A stretch of DNA of 64,000 nucleotides. It comes from Rhodoblastus sp963804045. GTDB taxonomy: Bacteria > Pseudomonadota > Alphaproteobacteria > Rhizobiales > Beijerinckiaceae. Location of the stretch: positions 1-64,000 of the forward strand of contig CAWDOR010000029.1 of assembly GCA_963804045.1 (NCBI GenBank), read 5' to 3'. Shown one piece after another: positions 18,107 through 26,319 of this stretch (position 1 is its first letter; the number at the start of each line of letters is the position of its first letter). Position numbers and translations under genes: made by a program. The notes under the pieces are model-generated. The model saw only the letters and a list, made by a program, of their open reading frames with translations. It searched no databases and had not been told where the DNA came from.

Positions 18107-18120
18107 TCGGAAACTACTCA
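18107..18120 (-). promoter_or_regulatory. Regulon element upstream of the ABC exporter operon
   Basis: Minus strand TGAGTAGTTTCCGA followed by ACCTTTCG. It ends only 38 bases before ATG 18068, the shortest spacing in the window. That limits where transcription can start and suggests the element is close to, or part of, the core promoter. Confidence 0.75.
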
Positions 18121-18143
18121 AACGCGTATCGTGGCGGATCGAG

Positions 18144-18299
18144 TTAGGTCGTGTCTTGCATGGGCGGGATAATCAGGACGTTCTCTATGCAGGTCGCCCG
18201 GACCATGACCGTTCCGACGCCAGAGATATCGAATTCCGAGGGGAGAGCCTCTCTCAGGCCGATGCGTAGTTTGAAGCCGTTTCCATCATCGCCGTCCAT
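18144..18299 (-). CDS. Possible 51-aa protein overlapping the sigma factor 3' end
   Basis: From ATG 18299 a 51-residue frame (start MDGDDGNGFKLRIGLREALP, end VLIIPPMQDTT) overlaps the last 46 bases of the sigma factor gene in another frame and continues into the intergenic region. Its amino-acid composition is plausible for a small folded protein, but the ribosome binding site is weak and I know no family. It could be a coupled small protein or chance. Confidence 0.3.
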   Translation of the reverse strand: MDGDDGNGFKLRIGLREALPSEFDISGVGTVMVRATCIENVLIIPPMQDTT

Positions 18300-18829
18300 T
18301 CGACCGCCTGACAGAAATCGGCTCCGGATTGGACGACCAGCAACTGGGCGAGCCGGCGCCGTCCGCGATTGACGCGGCTTTTGACCGTGCCGACCGCGCA
18401 ACAGCAGATCGTCGCCGCCTCTTCGTAGGAGTTGCCTGCCGCGCAGATCAGGATCAGCGCCTCGCGTTGATCGGCCGGCAAGCGCGCCAGGGCGGCCCGG
18501 AAGTCGAGCATGTCCATGTGAATGGCCTGCCCCGGCGCCACGGCGAGCCTGCCGGCGTAAAGGCCTTCGGTATCCGAAACTTCGTGTCGTCGTTGGCGAT
18601 ATTGCGAAAAGTAGACATTTCGCAGGATCGTGAAGAGCCAGGCGACAAGGTTGGTCCCCTCGATGAACGAGCCGATATGTCCCCAGGCCCTGACGAGAGT
18701 CTCCTGGACAAGGTCGTCCGCCCGGTCGGCGTTCCCGCAGAGGGAGACGGCGAAGGCGCGCAATTGGGGAATTCGCGCAATGAGGTCGGCTCTCAATTGC
18801 TTGCTCGCAGGTGCGCTGAAAGTGGGCAT
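18254..18829 (-). CDS. ecfG: EcfG-type ECF sigma factor
   Basis: A 191-residue ECF sigma factor. Region 2 is clear (PQLRAFAVSLCGNADRADDL, then VQETLVRAWGHIGSF and NLVAWLFTILRNVYFSQYRQ), as is region 4 (LPADQREALILICAAGNSYE, then AVGTVKSRVNRGRRRL). The DFRAALARLPADQREAL and CAVGTVKSRVNR signatures are those of the alphaproteobacterial general-stress EcfG group, which is normally held by NepR and released by PhyR. Neither partner gene is next to it, so it is probably a secondary EcfG copy. A regulon element lies 50 bases upstream, placing the sigma factor inside the regulon. Confidence 0.85.
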   Translation of the reverse strand: MPTFSAPASKQLRADLIARIPQLRAFAVSLCGNADRADDLVQETLVRAWGHIGSFIEGTNLVAWLFTILRNVYFSQYRQRRHEVSDTEGLYAGRLAVAPGQAIHMDMLDFRAALARLPADQREALILICAAGNSYEEAATICCCAVGTVKSRVNRGRRRLAQLLVVQSGADFCQAVEWTAMMETASNYASA

Positions 18830-18879
18830 GTCTGAACTCCTGCTCCAAGCTTAGGCATCAGCGGATCGTGGGAGCAGAC

Positions 18880-18893
18880 TCGGAAACTACTCA
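18880..18893 (-). promoter_or_regulatory. Regulon element upstream of the EcfG sigma factor
   Basis: Minus strand TGAGTAGTTTCCGA followed by GTCTGCTC, ending 50 bases before ATG 18829. The first three bases (TGA) are also the stop codon of the RND pump gene upstream, so the element begins exactly where that gene ends. Confidence 0.75.
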
Positions 18894-21800
18894 GGCCTGT
18901 TCGGCCGGCTGTGGCTGAGGCGGCGCCGCGAGCCCTGGCCGGCGGCGACGCAGCCGATCAAGATAGATGTAAACCACCGGGGTGGTGAACAGGGTCAGGA
19001 CCTGGGACACGACCAGGCCGGCGACGATGGCATAGCCGAGCGGCTGGCGAAACTCCGCGCCGGTGCCATTCATCAGGATCATCGGAACGCCGCCGAGGGC
19101 CGCGCAGGCGGTGGTCATCAGGATGGGCCGAAGACGCTGGCGCGACGCCTGGCGCACGGCCTCCTCGCCGGTGAGACTCTGGTCGTGTTCGAGACGCAGC
19201 GCGACATCGACGATCATAATGCCGTTTTTCTTGACGATGCCGATCAGCAGAATGATGGCGATGATGCCGATCACATTGAGATTCTGGCCCACGGCGATCA
19301 GCGCCAGCAGCGCGCCGAGGCCCGCGGAGGGCAAGGTGGAGAGAATCGTCAGGGGGTGAATGAAACTCTCGTAGAGCACGCCGAGGATGACATAGACCGC
19401 CAGCAGGGCCGCGCCGATCAGGATGGGTTCGCCCGCCAGCGATTGCTGGAAGGCTTGGGCCGTCCCCTGAAAGGAGCCGCTGAGGGTCACGGGCGCGCCC
19501 AGTTTTTCGCGCGCGGATTGCACCGCCTGCGTCGCCTGGCTCAGCGCCACGCCCGGCGCGAGATTGAAGGATAGCGTCGCCGCCGGGTATTCGTCTTGAT
19601 GGTTGACCGTCAGGCTGCTGGTCGCGGTGGGGTCGACCTTTACGAACAGCGACAGCGGAACGTTTTTCCCGGTGCTCGGCGAGAGCAGATAGATCGAATC
19701 GAAAAGGCTAGGCGTGGCCTGCAATCCTGGCGGCGCCTCCAGGATCACGTGATAGCTGTTTTGCTGCGTGTAATATTGGGCAATCTCATCCTGGCCAATC
19801 ATTTCATAGATCGCGTGGTCGATGTCTGTTGGAGATATCCCGAAGCGCGCGGCGGCGTCGCGGTCGATTGTCAAGTTGACTGCGAGCCCTTGCGATTGCT
19901 GGTCGGAGCTGACGTCGGTCAGTTCCGGCGCGGTCTTCAGGGCCGCAAGCAGCCTCGGCGCCCAGGCGTTCAATTCCGTCAAGCCGGGATCCGACAGTGT
20001 GTATTGGTATTGCGCCTGTCCGGCGCGGCCGCCAACATTGATGTCCTGCGCCGCCTGAAGAAAGGTTTGCACGCCAACGAGCCCGGCCAGCCTCGGACGA
20101 AGTCTCGCGATCACCTGGTCGGCCGTGACGCTGCGTCCGTTTTCCTTGGGTTTGAGGGATATGCTGAGATGGGCCTGGTTGACGCTTGACGAGCCGATGA
20201 ACATGGCGACGCTGGCGACCGCCGGATCCGCGCCCACGACCTTGGCGACATCCTGCAGCTTCTGTTTTGTCTTGACGAATGAGGCGTCCTGAGACGTGAT
20301 CATCACGCCCATGAGGAAGCCTGTGTCCTGCTGGGGGAAGAAGCCGGTCGAGACGCTGGCGTAAAGCCAGACGGTCGCCATCATTGTCGCCAGGAAGACC
20401 GCCAGGGTTGCCGGCTTGCGGCGCAGGACCATGTCCAGGGCGCGCGCGTAATTGTCTTCGAGATTGCGAAAGCCTTTTTCCAGCATTCGGGTGACAGGAT
20501 TTGACGGAGGCTGGGGGGCGCGCAAGAAACGGCTGCACAGCATCGGCGTCAGGGTCAGCGACAGGACGAGCGACAGAATCACCGCCGCGCTGAGAGTAAC
20601 GGCGAACTCGCGCATCAGCAGGCCAACGACGCCGCCCATGAACATCAGCGGCGTGAACACAGCGATCAGCGAGATGGTGATTGTCAGAATGGTGAAGCTG
20701 ATCTCGCTGGAGCCGGCAAGGGCCGCCTCCAGCGGGGCCTCGCCGGCCTCGATGCGCCGCCAGATCACTTCCACCATGACGATGGCGTCATCGACGACAA
20801 AACCCACGGCGATGGTCAGGGCCATCAGCGAGAGATTGTCGAGGCTGTAGGCGAACGGCAGCATTGCCGCCATGGTCGCCAGCAGGGCCAGAGGAATCAC
20901 AGCGCTGGGAATGAGGGTCGCGCGCACGTTGCGCAAAAAGAGGAAAATGACCGCCACGACCAGCCCGATTGTGATGAGCAGGGTCGTCTTGACGTCCTTG
21001 ACCGAAGCGCGAACGGTCTGTGTCCGGTCCGCCAGCACGTGAATGGCGATGGATGGCGGAATATTCGCCCGCAGGCCCGGCAAGGCCTTGGTGATCGCGT
21101 CTACGGTCTGAATGACATTGGCGCCAGGCGTCTTGTAGATGATCAACAGGATGCTCTGGCCGCCTTTCAGCGATGGATCGTCATCGGCCATGCCCGGAAA
21201 AGCCCACGCGCCGATCTGGCTGTTCTCCACGCCCTGCACGGCGCCGCCGAGATCCCTTACCCGAATCGCGGCGCCATCGTGATAGCCGACGACAAGCTCA
21301 TTCCAATGCGCGGCGTCCAGAATCTGGTCGTTGGCGAAGACGGTGAGATTTTGCCGCGGCCCATTGATCGCGCCCTTTGGCGCGTTGAGCGTGCTGGCGA
21401 CAATTTTCGCGCGGACATCGTCGAATTGCAGGCCGAGAGCCGCGGCCCTGCGCAGATCAAGCCGGATGCGAATGGCGGGCTTTTGCTCTCCGGCGATGGT
21501 GACGAGGCCCACCCCGGCGATTCGCGAGATTTTTTGCGACAGGATGACGTCGGCGTAATTGTCGACCTGGGCGAGCGTCAGCGCGTCGGAACTGAGCGAA
21601 AGGATCATGATCGGCGAATCCGACGGATTGACCTGGCGCAGCGTCGGAGCGCTCGGCAGGTTGGTCGGCAACTGGGCGCTCGCCGCCGTAATCGCCGCCT
21701 GTATCTGTTCGAAATCCGTGTCGATATTTTGCGTCAGCTCGAACTGCAGGGTGATGCTGGTCGAACCCAGCGAACTGACCGAGGTCATCTGGCTGATCCC

Positions 21801-22026
21801 GGGAATGAGCGAGAACTGGCGCTCAAGCGGGGTGGCGACGTTGGAGGCCATGGTTTCCGGACTGGCCCCGGGGAGAGCGACGCTGACCTGGACGGTCGGG
21901 AAGTCCACGTTGGGCAAAGCCGCCACGGGCAGCTTGATATAGCCGACACCCCCCACCAGCAGCATTGCGGCTGCGATCAGCGTGGTCGCAACCGGGCGAT
22001 GGATGAAGGGACTGGCGAGAACTCAT
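18891..22026 (-). CDS. RND efflux pump inner-membrane transporter (MdtB/AcrB-like), frameshift at the start
   Basis: A proton-driven RND pump of about 1040 residues. It has PVAALPNVDFPTVQVSVALP after helix 1, PGASPETMASNVATPLERQF, the helix-4 segment LTIAVGFVVDDAIVMVE and the C-terminal repeat NVIGIIAIILLIGIVKKNGI. An ATG at 22026 overlaps the adaptor stop (ATGA), but the pump frame is reached only if one T of the pair at 22020-22021 is removed; that gives MSLASPFIHRPVATTLIAAA, a normal first helix. Without the correction the first usable ATG is 21965, inside helix 1. With the HlyD-type adaptor it would be a drug/solvent exporter; no outer-membrane channel gene is adjacent. Confidence 0.8.
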
Positions 22027-23313
22027 GGGGCCGGCGCTGCTTTCGCAGCCGGCGCGATGATTTTGACGACCGACCCGGCGTTCAATGTCATCTGTCCGTC
22101 GGTGACCACGGTTTCTCCCGGCGTCAGGCCGGCAGAGACGACAGACGTCGCGCCCTCGGTCAAGCTGACCGTGATCGGCCGTAGCGAAACGATCTGGTCG
22201 GCTCCGACCACATAGGCGAAAGTTCCGTTTGGCCCGACATTCACCGCCGCCGCGGGAATGGTGGTGACATGCGCAAGGGTTTTCAGCGTCAATCGCACGT
22301 TGACGAGCTGGCCCGGCAACAGAAGGTCGCCCTTGTTGTCAAACCGAGCCTTCATTTTGACGGTTCCGGTCGCCGGATCGACCCGGTTGTCGGCGATCCG
22401 CAATTCGCCCGTGCCGAGCGAGGCCCCCGTGTCCTGGCTCAGCGCTTGCGTGGCAAGGGGCTTGCGAAAACTGTCGGACGCGTCCGACAACCGTTGATAG
22501 TCAGCCTGCGGAACGGCGAAAATCAAGGCGATCGGCTCGATCTGATTGACGATGACGATGCCGGTCGGGCCGGTCGTGGCGTCGCCGGTGGTGCTGCTGG
22601 CCCCGCCCATGGTGACGTAATTGCCGACATCGGCCATGCGCACGCCGACGCGTCCGTCGATCGGGGAGGTGATGCGGCACCAGTTGAGATTGACCTGCGC
22701 GGTGGCGACAACGCCTGTGTCGAGAAGGACGAGTCCCTCGTCCTGTTTGACCAGCGAGGCCTGGTCGTCAAAAGTCTGCCTGGCGACCGAGTTTTCTTTC
22801 AGCAGCTTGGCGAAGCGCTCCAGATCGACGCGCGCGCCGGCGAGCAAGGCCTGATCGCGCGCGAGCGTCCCCTGCGCCTTTGTGAGCGCCGCCTGATAAG
22901 GCGCAGGATCGACCTGCGCAAGCAGCTGGCCAGCCTTCACGGAGCTTCCCTCGACGAAGTCGATGCTGAGAAGGTTGCCGCTGACCTGGGCCAGGATCGT
23001 GTCGCTCGTCCATGCCTGCGCCGCGCCCAGTTCGGTCATGGAGACCGGAACGTCCTGCGTCAGCGAAATGGCCGTCGAAACGGCGACGGGTTGAGGCCCG
23101 GCGGGTTTGACCGGTTTGCGATGGAAGACGCCCCACGCGACGATGCCGGCGAAAACAACGCCAATGGTCCAAAAAAGCCAGTGGCGCCGCGCGTGTCGCG
23201 GCCCGCCCGAAAACGTGTCCTCGGGGAGACTCCTTTTCGCGCTCGCGACCCTGCAAAGCCTCGATGAACGATGGCTTGAGTTCAGCTTGCGCGCCTGACT
23301 CTGGAAGCTTCAT
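22023..23313 (-). pseudogene. RND periplasmic adaptor (HlyD/MdtA-like), frameshifted near the N-terminus
   Basis: The main frame from 23039 codes an adaptor: lipoyl half ILAQVSGNLLSIDFVEGSSV, coiled coil, WCRITSPIDGRVG, barrel and C-terminal domain. The true N-terminus lies upstream: ATG 23313 gives a cytoplasmic segment (MKLPESGAQAELKPSFIEAL). The membrane helix (WLFWTIGVVFAGIVAWGVF) lies in the frame that joins the main part. The two connect if one base of the four-G run at 23223-23226 (CCCC on the coding strand) is removed. No ATG, GTG or TTG in the main frame precedes the helix, so the frameshift is needed to explain it. The adaptor is coupled to the pump by an ATGA overlap. Confidence 0.75.
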
Positions 23314-23368
23314 CCCCAACCATCCAATTCGAGTGACGTCGCTGCTGGGTAGAGTTCATACAGGCCGA

Positions 23369-23827
23369 CTATTTGCGGAATTCTCGCGACGCGATAAAGC
23401 CGCCGACGAGCGCTAACACGACAAGGTCCATAGGCGTCGTTCTCCGGCCGATCTGGATCGCCGCCAAAAGACTTTTCTGGTCGCCGATGGCCCCCGTCGC
23501 CAGGAACGCCTCGAACAGCGAAGCCAGACTTTCTGGCGCAGCGCTGGGCGGCGTCATGCGGGCAGGTCGCAGTCGGGCTTTCCGTCGCCGCCATGCCGAG
23601 GCGCCCAGAATGGCGACAAAAATCGCTGCGGATGCCGCGCAAAGAAAAAACGCCGCGTCGGCCGCGCCAAATGAGGCGCTGAGGCGAAGATAGGCTGTGA
23701 ATGCGCCAAATCCCAGACTGGCCAACCCGAACAGTGCTGCGAGCGCGTCCGTCGCGCAACGACGCTTGAATTCGCGCCGCCGCATCTCGATGCCCGACCC
23801 CAGCAACGCGAGTATCTTGTCGATCAT
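23369..23827 (-). CDS. YqjE/holin-superfamily-like membrane protein
   Basis: A 152-residue protein with two adjacent membrane helices (about residues 27-46 and 53-75) and a third near the C-terminus. It lies six bases downstream of a DUF883 protein, an arrangement like the yqjD-yqjE pair of enterobacteria. The role is unknown; the pair is stress-linked in other bacteria, and YqjD there binds ribosomes at the membrane. Family assignment is by topology and neighbour. Confidence 0.5.
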   Translation of the reverse strand: MIDKILALLGSGIEMRRREFKRRCATDALAALFGLASLGFGAFTAYLRLSASFGAADAAFFLCAASAAIFVAILGASAWRRRKARLRPARMTPPSAAPESLASLFEAFLATGAIGDQKSLLAAIQIGRRTTPMDLVVLALVGGFIASREFRK

Positions 23828-23833
23828 GACCGC

Positions 23834-24148
23834 TCAGATCCTCGGCCGGTTGATCATGCCGAAACAAAGTCCTATCCCGAATGCGATGGCCATCGCCATC
23901 AGTGGATTGCGTTCGATGCTTGTTTCGAGGTTGTCGCCAGCGGCGCGAAACTGGACTTGCGCTTTCGCCGCGGAACTGGCGATTTTGTCCTGGGCGTCGC
24001 CGACAGCGTCGTTGAAGTGGTGGCCGGCGGCCTGCTTCCCATGCTGCGCCAGTTCCCCGATCGTTTCCGCCAGACGCGCCACGTCGGCGCGGAGCGCGGC
24101 CAGATCCACGATCACGTCTCCGGCGTCGCTCTCGGAATTCCTGGTCAT
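23834..24148 (-). CDS. DUF883/ElaB-YqjD-like membrane-anchored protein
   Basis: A 104-residue protein: a long amphipathic helix (about residues 12-80) and a C-terminal membrane segment MAMAIAFGIGLCFGMI preceded by ERNPL, the family's typical end. The start at 24148 has GGAG upstream; the longer frame to 24241 would run into the regulon element. In E. coli, relatives are tail-anchored inner-membrane proteins that bind ribosomes in stationary phase. The element at 24231-24244 lies 82 bases upstream. Confidence 0.7.
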   Translation of the reverse strand: MTRNSESDAGDVIVDLAALRADVARLAETIGELAQHGKQAAGHHFNDAVGDAQDKIASSAAKAQVQFRAAGDNLETSIERNPLMAMAIAFGIGLCFGMINRPRI

Positions 24149-24230
24149 GTTCGTCTCCGCTGCTCGCAAGCCATAAAAAAAGTCGTCATCGACAACCGCA
24201 CAGTGACGCGATTGGCCCGAGAAAACAGGT

Positions 24231-24244
24231 TCGGAAAACACTCA
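24231..24244 (-). promoter_or_regulatory. Regulon element upstream of the DUF883-YqjE pair
   Basis: Minus strand TGAGTGTTTTCCGA followed by ACCTGTTT, one mismatch in the left half (position 6 is G). It ends 82 bases before ATG 24148. The same variant occurs at 45244. Confidence 0.7.
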
Positions 24245-24305
24245 CGCCGGCCAGGCGCGGCGACGAAGAAATCGGTTGGCTCGGCGTCGTCAGCGCGTCG
24301 AACCG

Positions 24306-24641
24306 TCAACGCTTTTCAAGGGCGTCATGCAGCTTTTCGACTTCGTCCTCGACTTTCGAAATTCTTGAATCGGATTCGTCGGCGGCGGTTTTCAGGTCGG
24401 AGACCCGGCTCTCCAGCCGCGCGTTCCTGAGGTCGGAAACAGCCAATAAATCAAGCCTGTTAGCGAGTGCGCCGCTCAGGTCTCCAACCTCCTCCTCGAT
24501 TTCAGAGACCCGAATATCGGCGGCCTCAGCCGCGGCTTTCAAAGCCTCGACGCCGGCTTCCAATTTCGAATTCAAAATTTCGGCGTCGGCCAAAAGACTG
24601 AGGATATATTGATCAAATAATTTTCGGCCACGTTCACTCAT
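24306..24641 (-). CDS. Coiled-coil protein of unknown function
   Basis: A 111-residue acidic protein, almost entirely predicted coiled coil, with three related segments of the form LE-x-V-x-x-LK-x-AA-x-x-D-x-RIS-x-x-E-x-EV (EAADIRVSEIEEEVGDL and ADESDSRISKVEDEVEKL are the clearest). This suggests growth by internal duplication. ATG 24641 has GAAGGA upstream. No signal peptide or membrane segment. A weaker regulon element lies 194 bases upstream. Function unknown. Confidence 0.6.
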   Translation of the reverse strand: MSERGRKLFDQYILSLLADAEILNSKLEAGVEALKAAAEAADIRVSEIEEEVGDLSGALANRLDLLAVSDLRNARLESRVSDLKTAADESDSRISKVEDEVEKLHDALEKR

Positions 24642-24721
24642 CTCAAAAAATCCTTCAAATTTTATCGCAGCGGCGCCCGATCCAAAACGCGGATTGCGCG
24701 GCCCGGGCGCTATCTCCGCAA

Positions 24722-24739
24722 CGCGGGCCGCAGCCCGCG
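24722..24739. other. Hairpin in the leader of the coiled-coil gene
   Basis: A perfect 7-bp inverted repeat, CGCGGGC and GCCCGCG with a 4-base loop, lies between the regulon element at 24836 and ATG 24641. No T-run follows on either strand, so a leader structure is more likely than a terminator. Confidence 0.3.
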
Positions 24740-24835
24740 CTCTCCGTAAAGCGACGGAAATGCGACAAGTTGCGCTCGGTGCGAAATTCATTTCGGGGAG
24801 CCATTGAGCCGCGAAAATCGCGCGGGACGACAGGT

Positions 24836-24849
24836 TCGGAATTTACCTA
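24836..24849 (-). promoter_or_regulatory. Degenerate regulon element upstream of the coiled-coil gene
   Basis: Minus strand TAGGTAAATTCCGA followed by ACCTGTCG. The right half and the extension are perfect, but the left half has two changes from TGAGTA. It ends 194 bases before ATG 24641. It is the weakest match, kept because the extension is ideal and the orientation correct. Confidence 0.5.
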
Positions 24850-24870
24850 TGCGCGCACCAAAATGGCCTT

Positions 24871-26319
24871 TTATCCGGCGACGAGTTTAGCTGGAACATT
24901 CGCCAGCGCCAAAGACGTCGCAAAGACCGGTCTGGCGCGCAGCGCCCGGCGGCACGAACGCAACGCGCGCAAAAAACTCAGCATCCAGTTGCACGCGTCA
25001 TGCTGGCGAACACGTTTCATGAGCACGCGATGGCGTTCGATGCGTTCATCCTTTCGCATCTCGATCGCCCGGCGCATGGCATGCGCTACCTCGTCGGTGT
25101 CATAGGGGTTGACGATCAAGGCCTCCTGGAGATCGTCGGCGGCGCCTGCAAATCGTGACAGGATCAGGACGCCGGGATCCGTCTCGTCCTGCGCGGCGAT
25201 ATATTCTTTCGCCACGAGATTCATGCCGTCGCGCAATGGCGTGACAAGGCAGATCCGGCTGGCGCGGTAATGAACGGCGAGGGTTTCTCGCGCCACCGGA
25301 CGATGAATGTAGCGCAGTGGCGTCCAGTCGAAGTCGCCGAACTTGCCATTGATCTTGCCCGACAGCGCTTCAAGCTCGTGGCGGATTTCGATATAGGCCT
25401 TAAGATCGTCACGGGTCGGGGACGCAACCTGAATCAAGGTCACAGGCTTGCTGTTGTCGGGATAGGAGTCGAGAAGCCGCCTGAAGGCGCGAAATTTTTC
25501 CGGTAAGCCCTTGCTGTAATCCAGGCGATCGACGCCGATCGCATAAATTCGCTGTTTGCCGTGGCGCTCCATTCGCTCAATTCTTCTTCTGGCGACTGGA
25601 TCCTGCGCCATGGCGACAAAGGACTCGACATCAATGCCGACCGGAAAGACGCCCGCTTTCAGATATTTTCCCTTGACGCGCAACGTGTCCGCGGAAATTA
25701 TTTCTCCGCCGAGAATTTCATAGACGAAACGGCAGAAATTGGCATGATCGGCGGCGGTTTGGAAACCGACCAGATCGTAGTCGAGCAGAGAATTCACCAG
25801 CCACTCGTACTCCGGCACGGCAGTGAGAACTTCGGGTGGCGGGAAGGGAATATGTAGGAAAAATCCAACCTCGTTGCCAACGCCGCGCTTGCGAAGTTCG
25901 GCGCCGAGCGGAATCAGATGGTAGTCGTGCACCCAGATGAGGTCGGAGCGGCGTAGATGAGGCGCTAAAACGTCGGCGAAGCGGCCGTTGACTCGTCTGT
26001 ATCCCTCTGCGGCCTCAAGCGTGAAATGGGCGAGATCGAGGCGATAATGATGGATCGGCCACAAGACCTCATTCGAAAAGCCCAGGTAGTACTCGCGATG
26101 GTCGCGTTCGGTAAGCGGCATGGTCATCAGCGTGCAGCGACCATGCTTGACACAGGACGGAGCGATCTCGCCCTCGTCAGCGACGAGCTGGCCATTCCAG
26201 CCGAACCACAGCCTACCGCGATTGCGCATTGCATCAAGGAGGCATACGGCCAGCCCGCCGGACGCTTGACCGGCGCCGGGATCGGCGACGCGATTGGAGA
26301 CGATGACGAGCCGTGTCAT
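24871..26319 (-). CDS. otsA: Trehalose-6-phosphate synthase
   Basis: A 482-residue family-20 glycosyltransferase that makes trehalose 6-phosphate from UDP-glucose and glucose 6-phosphate. Visible signatures are the N-terminal VIVSNRVADP, WVHDYHLIPLGAELRKRG, IGVDRLDYSKGLPEK and the nucleotide-binding end SRFAGAADDLQEALIVNPYD. The start at 26319 overlaps the stop of the GH15 gene (ATGA) and has GGGAG upstream; a longer frame exists but lies inside GH15. The length is normal for OtsA. It is the last gene of the otsB-GH15-otsA operon. Confidence 0.92.
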   Translation of the reverse strand: MTRLVIVSNRVADPGAGQASGGLAVCLLDAMRNRGRLWFGWNGQLVADEGEIAPSCVKHGRCTLMTMPLTERDHREYYLGFSNEVLWPIHHYRLDLAHFTLEAAEGYRRVNGRFADVLAPHLRRSDLIWVHDYHLIPLGAELRKRGVGNEVGFFLHIPFPPPEVLTAVPEYEWLVNSLLDYDLVGFQTAADHANFCRFVYEILGGEIISADTLRVKGKYLKAGVFPVGIDVESFVAMAQDPVARRRIERMERHGKQRIYAIGVDRLDYSKGLPEKFRAFRRLLDSYPDNSKPVTLIQVASPTRDDLKAYIEIRHELEALSGKINGKFGDFDWTPLRYIHRPVARETLAVHYRASRICLVTPLRDGMNLVAKEYIAAQDETDPGVLILSRFAGAADDLQEALIVNPYDTDEVAHAMRRAIEMRKDERIERHRVLMKRVRQHDACNWMLSFLRALRSCRRALRARPVFATSLALANVPAKLVAG

